From contig KB722737.1 in the NCBI GenBank assembly GCA_000349905.1, positions 2,307,158-2,371,157 of the forward strand: a stretch of 64,000 nucleotides of DNA, in the 5' to 3' direction. A program made the position numbers and the translations under genes. Positions 1 to 13,047 of this stretch are shown one piece after another. The notes under the pieces are model-generated. The model made no database searches and had not been told where the DNA came from. It worked only from the letters and a program-made list of their open reading frames with translations. Every line of letters begins with the position of its first letter. Position 1 is the first letter of the stretch. The DNA comes from Volvariella volvacea V23. Taxonomy: Eukaryota > Basidiomycota > Agaricomycetes > Agaricales > Pluteaceae.

Positions 1-78
1 CCATTATCGCCGGACTCTGGTATTCCAGTCATCAATCTCCAAGTTAGATTATATCGACAGGCGTCATTTGACGCGTCT

Positions 79-3000
79 ATGGCTCACAGGGAAAGAGAAT
101 CCTCGTCCACAGCAGAAATAGCTGAACAAGATGTAAAGGAGATAGGTTCAGGCAGTGGGCCCAACCAGGCGAAGAGGGTGTCTACGCCACTCAATTCGAA
201 TGGTCTTACTTTGCAGGCAACGGCTCCTAAGATCTCAGGTGCAGAAGGTGGCGAGAGCACAATCCATTCAGCGAGTACGGACTCTCAACCAGCGCCTGCG
301 CCCGTTCGACCAACACTGGTTCAACTTGGCTCGAGCTCCACACAACCTTCTTTCGCCCCTTCTGCTCCCCATACGAAGCGATTATACACATCCAATATTA
401 ACAAGAAATTTCTCGAGCAAAACTCGAACAACAACGCCACGGCGAACTCTTCGTCAAGCGCGGCAACTACGATTAAACCAGGCACCCAGACTTGTGAGTT
501 TTCTGCCAAACTCAGTTGCTATTTCAACCCCCAACCGTGCCCTCAGCCCGGCCAGCAGCCCAAATCTCAACCTCACACCCCCGGTTGGTTACTACAAAGC
601 TTACAGCTACCCCTCCATCTTCTTCTACGACTGGTCCTGGTTGGTCACGACCGTCTTCTGCCACCCCACCTGTAGCTTCTGGGCCATCTCATTCACCCAA
701 TGGAACTTCGCCTTTGGCTACTACCGGTTCTTCCATATCCACTTCACAGGGCGCACCACAATTGCCAGTTGTGGGTCGAGTAATCCAGCCGCAACCACGG
801 TCGGCCTTGCCAGCAGGATTTGCAACAGACAAGCCAAACACAGGTCGACCTGCATGGGGAAACGTAAAGCCCCCAGCTGCCGTTAATTTGGCTCTGCCTG
901 ATATTCAGCCCCCAAGCGACTTTCCTACTGCCGCAGAAGTTGCCCAAGGTAAGTAATAATCGGCATATGGCTACTTGTCGCTCGTAATGATTTCATCCCA
1001 GCGTCAGCTCGTAAAGGAAAACCACAGCAACCTCAACACGACTTAAAAACGCCAAGTGCTCAAGGGACACCTACTTCTGCACCTGCCTCTACGATCTCTC
1101 CTTCTACTTCCAAATCAATTCGGACTGAGGATGCTGATACTTTTCGAGGAAAGCATCTCGATCCACATTCACATCATTGGGACGAGGTTGGTGGAATTCG
1201 GTGGACCTTGATGTTTTGTATTTTAATTTTGTCTCTACAACTCATGCAGATGGTACAAGAGGATGACAATTTTCTTGATGCACCTCTTGAGTTTGATGAC
1301 GGAACTCAGTATAAGATCGAGGCTAAGGATTTACCTCCACAACCATCAGAATCGCAAAATAATGTTATCAAAGAGGATCGATTTGGAGATGACTTTGATC
1401 GCAGTTGGCCTAGGGCAGCAGCATCTCCTTTATCTCGTGATGCGACACTACCTTCCACTAGCCCGAGGATATCTTCACACTCTCCCCAGGAACCATCTTC
1501 CCGTGCGCTTTTCAACGAACGCTCGAATAGGTTAGAGCCCTATAATGGGCCGAAGTCGGGTCCTTACCCAAAGCGTGGTCCCTATGATGCAGCACCCTCT
1601 CCCAATGACCATAGAAGTCCTCGTGACCCGCTGACGTCTCCTTCACGATCTCATTTCCAGCTCGGTAGCAAAGCAGGAAGTGACTTTCCATCTCGCTCAC
1701 GTCGGTTCAGTAATGATACATCTGGCCCCTCCCCGGTGGATAGACGTCCCCGCGATAAGGATAAGTCTTATAGGCGTGATTCCACTATACCTGGGTCAAT
1801 GGGACCACCACCTCTACCAAGAGATAGTCATGGGTTCCGACTTGGGTCTGGAAGAGATCGTGATTTTTCAACAGATCCCAGAGGAAGGGGTGTAGCACGA
1901 GGTGCATCGCAAGATCGAGCGCCTTTGTCCTCGAGAGAAAGTGTGCGTCAGCTACCCCCACACTTATCTCATACCCCATCCCCTGGAAGCGTTTCTCGAC
2001 GCCTCCCATCGCAGGACTCTCGTCATCCATCGGACAATTTATCTGTCAAAGGATCTCAACATGCAACTCAATCACCTGCTCGGTCTGTGGCACCACCGTT
2101 ACCCACTATACCACCTCAGCTGAACGGTCAAGACTTGGACGATGTACGGAAAGATGTAATGCATAGTGCCGCAGAGCGTGCTAAACAGCGCCGACAACAG
2201 GAAGAGCTCGAACGAGAAAAGGAAAAAGAGCGCGCCAGGCAAAAAGCAGCCGAGATCGAGCAGCGCATGAAAGCAGCCCAGAAAGCGCAGGAAGGCGATG
2301 CATTGAAGATGACTACCCAGGTTCGAGCACAGTCAATTGCACAGCTCTGCGTCGTGATTAACTAATTTGCTTGTACCCCAGAAGGACGAAGTATCAGAAA
2401 TAATCGAAAGTGCAGTGAGCGGTGCCAAGCCAAAAATTGAGAATGCACTTGATCAACCACGACCCATACAAAGCTCCCCTTCAGCTGCAAAGGCACAGTT
2501 GACCAGACCACCATCGATGAGAGGAACTCCGCGCCAACCTCCTTCTGAGCTCCCTCGCGCACCACCTCGGAGGCCCGCTGTCCCTGTTTTGCATCACCCC
2601 AGTGCTGAGGAGGCCACAAGTTGGCGAAGCAAAGTTCCAAGGGCACCGCCACCGGCGCTAACAGTCGCACCAGCCAGTCCACAAGACAAGACTAGACAAG
2701 TACCTTTCGCAGAGGAACAACCAACCACTGATATTGCCCCTGTTTCAGGAGAGGACGTTGAAGTAGTTGATTTTTCCGATCTCGGAAAGGTCCTTGCGGA
2801 AGGCAAGACTTCCGAACCCACTGCTGCCCAGACTGGAGTAGCGCAAGCCCCGGTATCTAGTGAAGACTCACGGATACAGTCGAGAAAGCCTATCCGACCA
2901 GTTGCTAGTGACTTTTTCGACGACAAACCCGCTGCGGAACCAAAACCGGAATCTTCATCCTGGAGAGTACCCCAATCCAAGGTGTCTCCTGAATCTAAAG

Positions 3001-5426
3001 ATGATCCAGCTGATGGGCATCCGGCGCAAAGAGAGGACCCATTAAGCACCCCCGAAAAACCGCATCACCCTCACGCCCCGCACTTCCCTCCTCACCATCA
3101 CCAACAACACCCATACCCCTCTCAATCAACACATAGGCTCCCTCGTGCTGCATACAAGGACGTTTCAATGAGCGCCTTGGACGATGCTATGTCACGCATT
3201 AAAGGTGCGCTCAATGGCATGCACTCATCGGAATTTAAATCTTCGATAAGTTCCACGACTATCAAAGGCGATGGAGATACACATCTGCAGTTCAGGTCAA
3301 CAGCGTCTTCGGGTTACTCCAAGTCTACTCATAGAAGTCGCTGGGCTCCATCAAGCCATAGCCCTTCAAAGATTGTGTTAGAGACATCAGAGGTATTCGC
3401 TGTCACCGCCTCAGTGCCTCCAACGTCACCGGTGCCCTCAAAGCTCAATGTATCACTCCCCTCTGTCATGCCACGAGATCTCGTTCACCACAGGCAGCTG
3501 TACTTATTTGCGAAATCTGCATCTCATAGGTGGGATATCTTATCATTTGATCCGCCTGTTGAGGGAATGCGTCGGGATTTATCCCTGAACGAAGTGCTCT
3601 TCCGCAAGTCACAGGGAGGATTTAAGGGCAAGCCAAAAATTCGGCTGTATCTTCCGGGAGCACAAGGGGCATCACATGCAGCAAGACATATAACACCTAC
3701 GCAACCCAAGTTAAATGGTGCTGGTGCTTTTGGTCGACCGAGCAACGCGGACGCATCATCGTGGAGAAGGCAAGAGCGAAAGGAGGAGCAGTCGCTGGAC
3801 ACAACAAATGGAACACCTAATGAATCGCCTGTGTCTGTTCCTGCACCAGTACCAAATGCGGAGACTGCAGACGAAGTGCATGGCCAGGACGTACCCCGGA
3901 AAGAGGAGTCTGCCCCAGTGCGACTACGAACCCAACCAAAGATGCCCGCAGGATCTGCTGTTGCGTTCTACAGGGATCCACATTCACGAATTGATACCGC
4001 ACAAGTCAATCCCAAGGTGACGGTCAACTTCATTGTCTCCAGTGAATTGGACGAAAACCCGGCGACAGACTCAACACCTGCAGAAATCGTGACTAGTACG
4101 ATTAAGGTCGAACACCCTACGGTTACGATTACCCCTCCTCCTGTTGCAGATGATAAGGAAGTTTCTACTATCCCGACGAAGGAACCTGTGATAGCTGACC
4201 AACCACTGGAAGTGTCACCAACCACAGAACCACCTACTCCAGTTAGATCGAAAATCGATCTGGAACATAGAGCCGAACAGAGAACTGATGATCCTGTGCG
4301 TATTGCATCCTATTCAGAGCGACTTTGGGACTTAGCTCTGTTTCAGCCCGTAAATGATAGCCCACCAAAGACTACAACTCCGCCTGCCCCCAATACACTC
4401 CATACCACGCCCTCTCGTCAAAATTCGTGGGCGAGATCATCAGTCAGTCTAACGCTAAAGGATTCCCCCGCTCGGGGGCCCGACCCCGAGCACCTGAAGG
4501 CGGTTTGGTCTCAAACATCCAATAAACCAGGGGTGCCGACAGTCAACTCTTTGGAAGGTATTGTGGATGATCCTGTACCATTCACAATACCAGAGGTTAA
4601 ATCAGAGGATGGAGAAACCCCTCCACCGACCGTATCCTCATCAGGCCCTTCTCGAATGTCTCTTCACGATGTGACCCGCGCCTTCCAGCAAGTCCCTCCC
4701 ACGCCGAGTAGTAGCAGTAGTTCACATTCGCATCGGACACCTGCGCCACTGTCGGCTTCTCCAGCGCGACAAGCGAGCTATAACTACTCGACACCCTCAA
4801 ACAATATGCGACCAAGTTACCAACCGACATTTTCACCGATGATGAGTCATTCGCCTGCACCAGTTATGTATCCACACCCGATGAGTCCAGCACCCGTGCC
4901 TAATAGGATAACACCGAATAACCATCCTTCACTGTACAATCAACCAACATGGGTCTCGATGAATGCACCAGGCGGCCCCTCACCAGCTAATCCAGGTATG
5001 ATGAGACCGGTAACCTCCCCATACCCTGCTCCTATGATGGGGTATCCACTGCCTGGGCCACCCGGTACACAAACGATATACGGTCACCCCTCAAATAACA
5101 CACGCAACCCTTCACAGCGGCCTAGCCACCCACATAACACGCCCGCATCGCAAGCACAGGTCAACCGCAACCGCGCACATAACCTACCACCCCCACCCAT
5201 GATCAGCCCTGTAATTGCGCCTGCTACTGCTGCGCCCATGTATGCGGGTAGCCCAGTCATGATGCAGATGCAGCCTCACACAGCTAGTCACAGCTACGTG
5301 CCCTTGCAAGGGGCTCGTGGTCAAGCACGACCGGATGGGAATGCTTTGGCGATGCACCCACATACTCCACAGACCATTCACCCGTCACCTCATCATGTGT
5401 ATAACACTCCTCGTCCGGCGTGGTAA
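79..5426 (+). CDS. Large Ser/Pro-rich disordered protein, unknown function (possibly 5'-partial)
   Basis: Four or more exons are joined here. The first coding block starts at ATG 79, a second runs to about 951, a third covers about 1003-1190, and long blocks run 1250-2320 and 2383-5426. Introns are inferred near 490-545, 952-1002, 1190-1250 and 2320-2380. The protein is about 1,600 residues, dominated by Ser, Pro, Thr, His and Gln. It has a charged Glu/Arg/Lys-rich, probably coiled-coil stretch near 2160-2310, a short acidic patch followed by DDFDRSWPR near 1390-1415, and a Pro/Met/Tyr/His-rich tail. No catalytic domain is recognisable. The frame is open from base 1 to the ATG, so the true start may lie outside the window. 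The composition would fit an RNA- or chromatin-associated scaffold, but that is a guess. Confidence 0.7.
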
Positions 5427-5720
5427 CGTTTTCTTGTTACAGGTCAAAATCACGCATGCTCTCTAAACTGCTTGTTTTTTTTCTTTCAACACATTTCCTA
5501 CAAGTTTATTTCTTCAATGGTCAGCCCATGTTTGCATATACCGCTGTATATATATTCTTTTTTCTTGCAAAACGTTGCATCTTCAATCACAATGTATCTC
5601 ACAAGGCTAATTTCATGTCACGCATTTTGGGAAGAAACCAACTCTATTATGGGGGATAAATTAGCAGCATTATCAAGTAAACAATGGTCCTAAACTCGAA
5701 AAGAGAAACTCGATAATCTA

Positions 5721-7465
5721 TCATGCAGCAAGTTGAACAGCACGGTGGGCGGCCTCGTCTAGACTATCCAAAGCAGTAATTTGTAAACCTGATTCACGAA
5801 TCATACTATTTTCATGTCAATTAGCTGGCATTCAAGGAAGCGGATACCAAAACTTACTCTTTGGCCTCCTGTTCCTTTGTGCCCTTGAGTCGCACAACAA
5901 GTGGTATCTTTAGCCCGAGCTCTTTAGTAGCCCTGATAACACCCTCCGCAATGTAATCGCATCTCATGATTCCTGAACAAAAATCGCATGAGTGCCTAGT
6001 TTACCAAAGTCAATCCTACTCACCTCCAAAGATGTTAATGAAGATGCTCTTGACCTTGGGGTCAGTAAGTAGAATCTCGAAAGCCTTCTTGACCGTTTCT
6101 GGTGTGGCACCTCTACAAGAACATGAGGGGTTGAACGGCGTACAACAGACACAGGACAATGAAGCATACCCTCCAACATCCAAGAAGTTAGCGGGATTGC
6201 CCCCATGAAGAGATAGGACATCCATGGTAGCCATAGCCAATCCAGCACCATTAACCAAGCATCCGATGTTGCCGTCCAACTTGATGAAATTCAAGTTGGC
6301 TTTTTGCGCTTCGACTTCAGAAGGTTCTTCCTGAGTAATATCGCGCAAAGCGAAGACATCTTGTTGGCGGAATTCTGCATTGTCATCGAAGCCAAATTTA
6401 GCATCCATGCTACAAATAGGGACAACTCTGTGAGTGGGCCTGGTTCACGTCTGACGTGGGGCAGGACACGTACCAGAGTACCTGGCCATCCTGTGTCAGG
6501 GCCATGGGGTTGATCTCAATCTGAGTGGCATCCTTGTCCTTGAAGATTTTATACAGGTTAAGGAAAATGTCTGCGGCTTGGGATTGTGTTGATTCATCCT
6601 TGAAGCCAAGTTTCTGCGCAACAGCGATAGCCTCCTCCTTGCTCAGACCATGCTCAAAGCTAATTGGTGTGGTGATAATAGCATTGGGATCCTTCGCTGC
6701 GACTTCTTCGATGTTCATTCCTCCTTGGGCAGAAGCCACAAGGACGACGCCTTGAGTAGAACGGTCATTGAGTACAGCGACGTAGTACTCGTGAGCGGGT
6801 TCCCGCCGTTCTGCGAGCATGACCTGAGTGAACATATAGCTTGAACATCGTACTTGTGAGACACGGCGTTTCTACATACAGCATTGCAAATGCGTCCAGC
6901 AGCGCCAGTTTGCTTGGTAATGAGGTTCGCACCAATCATTTTAGATGCATATTCCTTCGCCTGCTCGGGACTGGCGAAACTCAGAGCTTGGACATAAGCA
7001 TTGCCTCTCGTGCGTACCTTTGGATCATATGAACACCGCCTTGCAGCCCATTGTCAAATTTGCCCTTTCCGCGACCACCAGCGAGTACTTGAGCCTTAAT
7101 TACGAGTTCGCTTTTTCCTATCACCACACTGTCAGCCAAGACGCCTTTTGCCACGCATACGCAGATTTATGTACCGAAATCCTTGGCGACGTTGAATGCT
7201 TCTTCGGGTGACTTTGCGGCTATACTCTTCGGAGTCGGAATGCCATACTGGAAAACAAGAAAAAATTAACGGAAAGCGTGGCACATGTCAAGGCGACTCA
7301 CTGAATTGAGAAGCTTCATGGACTGGTACTCATGGATTGACAAGAAGCGCCTCTGACCGGCAGATGCAAGCTGGAAAGAAAGAGTGAGTGGACGTGCGGC
7401 AGTGCGGTGCAATGATGAGAAATTACGCGGGCGAGCGACGGAGCATTTTTAAAAGATCTTAGCAT
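5721..7465 (-). CDS. LSC2: Succinyl-CoA ligase (ADP-forming) beta subunit, mitochondrial
   Basis: TCA-cycle enzyme that converts succinyl-CoA and ADP/GDP to succinate, CoA and nucleoside triphosphate in the mitochondrial matrix. The ATG at 7465 opens a short basic presequence ([13 protein letters not shown]). The mature start follows with [20 protein letters not shown], the typical ATP-grasp N-terminus. Further exons give [19 protein letters not shown], then [15 protein letters not shown] (nucleotide/metal region), then the CoA-ligase part with [29 protein letters not shown] and FINIFGG. The last exon ends at 5721 with [17 protein letters not shown]. Five or more short introns interrupt it. 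All family blocks are present in order and nothing looks broken. It is convergent with the disordered-protein gene, and the 294 bp between the two stops hold nothing else. Confidence 0.93.
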
Positions 7466-8086
7466 GGTGGTCAGAGGGTCTAGATGTCTAGGGAACGAAC
7501 GAAGAAGGATTGTACGGAGGGCCGTTTGAGGGAATGTCCATCACATCACTGGCACCGGAACAGGAAGGAATCTGCTGCTTAGTCAGCACCCATATAAGTG
7601 CTCGTGAATGAAAAGTTTTCATCAACATGCAGAGCGACGACGACGGCGGAGTTTCTCCAAGATGCTGCCAGTCTCTCACCCCACCGGCCTTTCTGTGAGG
7701 GGTTGGTGCTGGGTTGTACTCTGGACGAGCGATATTCTGGTCTTGAGTTCGGGCAGCTCGGTACCTGCTGTACATGTGGGTTGTTCGAAATTAGACACAG
7801 AGATATGTACATTGTACTGCAACAGAATTAACACCAGCAGTATAAGCCTAGCCGAGTGCATAGCGGGTCTGAGGCCGTGGTTGCCCACTGTACAGCAGGG
7901 ACAACAACCCTAAATTCAAGGCCAGTCAACAACTCCTCTGACCAGGGCAAGGATGCCTCACGTTTGGAACGTTTTTTCTATCCTTAATATAATTAATCGC
8001 TTTAAAAAGCCGCTGCTTTTGGGGTGATGTGGCACTCACTGTGGATCCGGTTCTAGCACCCCACTTGGAATAAATCCTTCGAGACA
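7466..8086. other. Intergenic, shared upstream region of LSC2 and the DinB-like gene
   Basis: About 620 bp between two divergent starts. Short ORFs occur on both strands, but none has a homologous motif or continues into a spliced gene. The interval most likely holds the two promoters and 5' UTRs. No clear TATA box stands out. Confidence 0.5.
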
Positions 8087-8999
8087 ATGCAGACCACTGA
8101 CACCCAACCCATTTCTTCCTCGACGTCGATCATGACTTTGCCAAGTTCCCCTGAAAACCGAGCCCCCCAAGACGATGCAACCTTGCAAATGACCCAAATG
8201 CTTTCCGTTTCGGTAACGGTGTTAAGACAAGCGGTGGATCTGGTGGACAACTACCTCACATCTGATGAGCAGTTGACCATTCACTCACGTTATCTACCCG
8301 GTTCGACGATCGGTGAGCTTAACTCTCATTTTGAGTGTGTTCAGGCAACCTAATTCTAGCTTAGGAAAGCACCTACGCCATGCACGAGACCACTTTACGT
8401 TGCTTGCGGATTGCATATCGAAGCCGCCACCCTACATTCTTTCGTATGACATCAGAAGCCGAAATACACCCATGGAGTCCAGTCGATCAGCAGCTCGTGA
8501 GGCTCTGCTGGCTGCCATTGCACAATTGGAAGGTGTTATACCGACGGTCAACCTCCATGAGCCATTGATCCTAAATGCAGTCACACCACATGAGCAAACC
8601 TTTCAGACAACATTTGGGAGAGAGGTGGGTTCTCCGTAGTATTTCATTCCTAGTCATATCTCAGGGGCACATAGTTGTGGTTTGCTGCACTGCACTGCGT
8701 TCATCACTGGGGAATGGTGTGTCGACTGACTCAGTATGCACATATAACTATCTGACTTGGGATCCCCTTTGACCAAGGTCCGAGTGATTGCAGGAGAGCT
8801 GGTGTGTTTATCTGCGACTTCTTTGAGCGTAGTCATGCTTACGTTCTTACTATGTTCAGGATATCAAATTGACTGATGATTTTGGATTTGCGCCGTCAAC
8901 CCTCATCTATCAAGGTGGGCACCCCCGTTCTAATGGCAACCTTTGTTCTGATGTGACTTCTCAGGACGAGAAGCACCACTCGGAAAGGCTAAAATATAG
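8087..8999 (+). CDS. DinB-like (YfiT/DinB four-helix) domain protein
   Basis: Exon 1 (8087-about 8312) starts MQTTDTQPISSSTS and continues into an all-helical segment (LSVSVTVLRQAVDLVDNYL). Exon 2 begins KHLRHARDHFTLLADCI and includes LSYDIRSRNTPMESSRSAA. Later exons give HEQTFQTTFGRE, LWFAALHCVHHWGMVRVIAG and FGFAPSTLIYQGREAPLGKA. The spaced histidines (RHARDH and HCVHHW) resemble the metal-binding triad of the DinB/YfiT superfamily. Bacterial members include thiol transferases and metal-dependent hydrolases. The role in fungi is not established. The length, about 200 residues, is normal for the family. I inferred the fold from the histidine pattern, so treat the molecular function as open. 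Confidence 0.7.
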
Positions 9000-9110
9000 C
9001 TGTAATCTTGATATCATGTATTGATTTTTTGTACATATCTGGCAACACATACAAGTGCACAAACGCCCCCTGTTTTGTTGTTTGATTCTGATATCTTTGC
9101 CAAATATCTG

Positions 9111-9116
9111 CACGTG
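9111..9116. promoter_or_regulatory. CACGTG E-box upstream of RPD3
   Basis: A CACGTG palindrome in GCACGTGG context lies 107 bp before the RPD3 start codon. bHLH factors such as Cbf1-type proteins bind this core in fungi. Occupancy here is inference. Confidence 0.3.
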
Positions 9117-9222
9117 GACGTGCTTTGTATCATTCGCGGACCGTCGCGTTGAAAATACATCATATTCCCCATCCTCACTTGTCAATGTGTTCATAGGTCG
9201 CTTAATACCAAGGTCAGCAACA

Positions 9223-11509
9223 ATGTCGGATAAAATGATACCACTTGAAGGCGAAAATGGACGAAAGAGAGTGGTATGGACCTTCCTGATTTTCCCTAGG
9301 TGAAGCGGAATAACCTGATCCACGGCGACCCAGTGTTACTTCTTTGATTCAGAAATTGGCGGCTTTCATTATGGGCCAGGACACCCGTGAGCTTAACACT
9401 ACCCCCAGTGTGCGGAACGATATTTATTGTGGATGTAAGGATGAAACCCACGCGCATACGCATGTGCCATTCCCTGGTCATGAGCTATGGCCTATACAAG
9501 AAGATGGAAATATTTGTAGGTCCTTGCACTGTGGGGTGGCTATAGACATGAAAGGATATTTGACCTCCTTAGCGAGCAAAACCTGCTACTAAGCGCGAAA
9601 TGACGCAATTCCATTCGGACGACTACGTTGAATTCCTCAGTCGTATCACACCGAGTAATATGAACTCCTTCATCAAAGAGCAACACAAATGTAGGTTTCC
9701 TTGAGGTCTGGTGTGGTGTCATGCGTGCTAAGAGCGCCCTCAGATAATGTTGGTGATGATTGTCCTGTGTTTGATGGCCTATTCGAGTATTGCTCAATAT
9801 CGGCGGGTGGATCTATGGGTGCGTGTATCCTATCCTACCACGAATGAGTTGCCAACAAAACTTGTAACAAAAGAGGGTGCTGCTCGGTTGAGTCGGGATA
9901 AATGTGATATTGCCATTAACTGGGCAGGGGGATTGCATCACGCGAAGAAAAGCGAGGCCAGTGGATTCTGTTATGTCAATGGTAAGTATTTTGTTACCTT
10001 ATGAGGACTTGACAGAAGTCCTGCTTTAGATATTGTGCTAGGTATCCTTGAACTCCTAAGGTGGGAATACCCCATGACTTGGTGACGTCCGCAGTGTGCT
10101 GAGGCAGGGTTCCAGATATCACACCCGCGTTCTGTACATCGACATTGATGTACATCATGGTGATGGGGTAGAGGAAGCATTCTATACGACTGATAGAGTG
10201 ATGACTGTCAGCTTTCATAAATACGGTGAATACTTCCCTGGGACAGGCGAACTTCGGGTACGAAACCCCTTCGTTATTCACGCTTCCATACCTCCTGGCT
10301 TATGAATGATATATCCAGGATGTAGGCGTCATGAAGGGAAAATACTATTCTTTGAACTTCCCGTTGAGGGATGGCATCACAGATGAAAACTACAAGTCTG
10401 TCTTCGAGCCTGTATGTGGAGCTCTCTTTTTTTTTTTTTAGCATTTCAGGTCCTAAGTGGCTATTAGGTCATCCGATCTGTCATGGAGTCCTATGACCCT
10501 TCGGCGGTCGTCCTTCAATGTGGCACAGATTCCTTGTCGGGCGATAAATTGGGTTGCCTGAATTTATCTATGCGAGGTCTGCTGCCTATGGGTTGGTGGT
10601 TCAATGACGTTAACAAATAGCATTCAGGTCACGCGAACTGTGTTAAATTCGTCAAGTCCTTCAATAAACCCCTGTTGTTGTTGGGCGGCGGCGGATATAC
10701 AATGCGTAACGTCAGCCGTGCATGGGCATATGAGACGGGATTGGCAGCGGGCGTCGAATTGGGGCCAGGTACGGATAAGGCTGTTCCTCACCGAAATAGG
10801 ATTGACCCTCGCCAGAAATTCCTGTGAATGAGTACTATGAGTACTTTGGCCCTGATTATGAGCTAGACGTTAAGTCATCGAATACAGATGATCTAAATAC
10901 ACCTGCATACCTTGATCGGGTGAAACGAATCGTCATGGAGAATATTCGGCACATAGGTGGACCACCCAGCGTTCAGATGCAAGGTTTGCGGACAGGAATG
11001 TTCTGAAATGCACTCATACTAATTGAAATGCAGACACCCCTTCATTACCGATAGACGACATCATTGAAGATCCGAACGTAGATGAAGACCTTATCTCAGC
11101 AGATGAACGCCGACCCCAGAAGCTCTTGGACTCACGAAGGCAAGCGGATGGCGAACTATCGGACAGTGACGACGAAGGAGAAGGCGGCCGTAGGAACCAC
11201 ACAAGCTATAAGGATGCCGATAGCACGAATGGCACAAATACCCCTGCAGGCCGGAAGTTCGGCATGGGGGTAGGCATCATGACTGCTGCCACTGCTGCTA
11301 GTACGCATGGTGCAGGTCCCAGTGCGCATACAACAGCTGCCCGTATACTATCGCACAGCGTTGTGGAAGGCTCTGCAATGGATATCGACACCCCCACAGA
11401 GGATGGAACGCCCAAGCCTGCGGAACAAACCCCCAGAGAGAAGTCAACGGACGAAGATGACGTGGTTATGGATGCTCCTGCAATTGATCCTTCCTCGGGG
11501 AAGGAATAA
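9223..11509 (+). CDS. RPD3: Class I histone deacetylase, Rpd3 type
   Basis: Zn-dependent deacetylase of histone lysines, the catalytic subunit of nuclear Rpd3L/S co-repressor complexes. Exon 1 starts at ATG 9223. The spliced protein then reads [35 protein letters not shown] and [20 protein letters not shown], all matching the Rpd3 N-terminus. Next come [36 protein letters not shown] (tandem active-site histidines), [17 protein letters not shown] (zinc Asp/His), [18 protein letters not shown] and [16 protein letters not shown] (catalytic Tyr loop). [13 protein letters not shown] closes the domain. The last exon (from about 11034) is a disordered acidic tail rich in D/E, S and T. About ten introns are present; one near 10430 has a long T-run and the one ending at 9439 has an AAG acceptor. 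All catalytic residues are intact. It clearly resembles Rpd3 rather than Hos2 (DIGVGAG/MKGKYY-type insert, SEASGFCY). Confidence 0.93.
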
Positions 11510-11590
11510 AGCCCTTTCTATACGCTGTTCACTGCCATTTGTACTGTATTATCGCTAGAATTTGAATTGGGTTGCAACCGCGTTTGGGAT

Positions 11591-11596
11591 CACGTG
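11591..11596. promoter_or_regulatory. ATCACGTG E-box upstream of RAD14
   Basis: CACGTG within GATCACGTGC, 61 bp before the RAD14 start codon. The same ATCACGTG octamer recurs close to the starts of the TRAX and RING genes in this window. Confidence 0.35.
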
Positions 11597-11656
11597 CAGC
11601 TAATTACTAGGACACGCTTCGAGTCATCCTCCTCTCTTCCCAGTATTTCCATCTTC

Positions 11657-12841
11657 ATGAGCAATAATGATAGACCATCTACACCACCCCCAACCTCCTC
11701 AACCATGGACACTACCCCGTCTTTAACACCAGAGCAAGTGAAACGGTTTGAGATCAATCGGCTGAAGGGTGTGTTCTAGTTGTGCTTGTTATGCATCCTC
11801 TAACCCAAGCTTGTTTTGCCGTCATAATCTGCAGCAAAGGCGAAGCAAAGAGAACGGGAGCAAGAAGTGGCGACCTCTTACACGGTCAATGCGAATAATA
11901 AACGGCCTTTGGGCGTAACGCCCGCACAATCCAATTCGCCTACGAAGCCATTGCAGCGTGATTCCCGTTTAGGGACCTATTTTGAGTATGATTTGTCTAA
12001 GATGGTTAATTCCAAGGGTGGGTTCTTGGTTGAGGATACCAACGAAATGGATGAAGAGACAAGGAAAAGGAAGGAAAAGGAGAAAGAGCGCGAGAGACAG
12101 CGAAAGATGCATGAACTAGAACCACGTTCGTTCGTTCCCTCCATTAGCATATCGGGCTCTTGGTTGAGCATTCGGTTTGGCGCCTGGGCTACAGCAATAC
12201 ACCTTGATCCAAATTTGAACCCTAAATGCCGTGAATGTGGGACAGTGGATATAGACCAGACGTATAAACAGGTGTTTGGATGTCTCGTGTGCAAGAAATG
12301 TGAGAACGCGATGCCAGAGAAGTACAGTCTGTTAACCAAGACAGAGTGCAAGGAGGTGCGTTTACAACGACTAGGGTACGTTACGTCGCTAATGGACACC
12401 CTTAGGACTATCTACTCACAGACTGTGCGTATACAATTGCGTGGTGAATTGAACGCAGTGCTGACTTTGGCTACAGCAGAAATGCGAGATCATGAAGCGC
12501 TGCCACACTTATTGAAGGCCAATCCCCACAAGTCAACCTACGCAAATATGATGCTCTATCTCCGTTACCAAGTCGAGGAGTTTGCATGGAAGAAGTGGGG
12601 ATCTCCGGAGGCACTGGATGCAGAGTATGAAAGGAGACAAGCGGACAAGAAACGAAAGAAGAACAAAAAGTTTGAGGAAGGCCTCAAAGAGCTCCGTAAG
12701 AGAACAAAGGAAACTATCTGGCAGAAACGCAGAGATGAGGAGCATAAACACAGCTTTGGACCAGTGGAGAAGGGGCCTGATGGCATGGGGAAACAGGTTT
12801 GTGAGGAGTGCGGGTTTACAATTGAAGTAGAAGAGTTGTGA
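11657..12841 (+). CDS. RAD14: XPA-family DNA damage recognition protein
   Basis: Nucleotide excision repair factor that verifies lesions and places repair factors on damaged DNA in the nucleus. Exon 1 from ATG 11657 holds LTPEQVKRFEINRLK. Exon 2 holds a basic segment and GTYFEYDLSKMVNSKGGFLV, the conserved XPA N-terminal helix and beta region. After an intron (GTTCGT to CTACAG near 12127-12193) comes HLDPNLNPKCRECGTVDID followed by CLVCKKC, the C-x2-C...C-x2-C zinc site. Then SLLTKTECKEDYLLTD and EMRDHEALPHLLKANPHKST are restored only by splicing two further introns between 12355 and 12471. WKKWGSPEALDAEYERRQ and a basic coiled coil follow. The tail CEECGFTIEVEEL supplies another cysteine pair. 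The gene appears intact and of usual length. Confidence 0.93.
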
Positions 12842-13047
12842 CATAAGTAACCTCGATAATGGCTTTATACCAGTGTACAGATCCCCTGTTACAATAGTCG
12901 ATTAGTGAATGTTAATCCTTTCCCCGAGGCTCATGTTAAAGCGGGAGCCTATTACCGGTAAGTATCACGAGGAACCGGATCACCGAGGTCCCGTTTGCTT
13001 ATAACGAGTCCGTCGAAGAGTCCTCATTCCATTACAACTGGGAAGCC

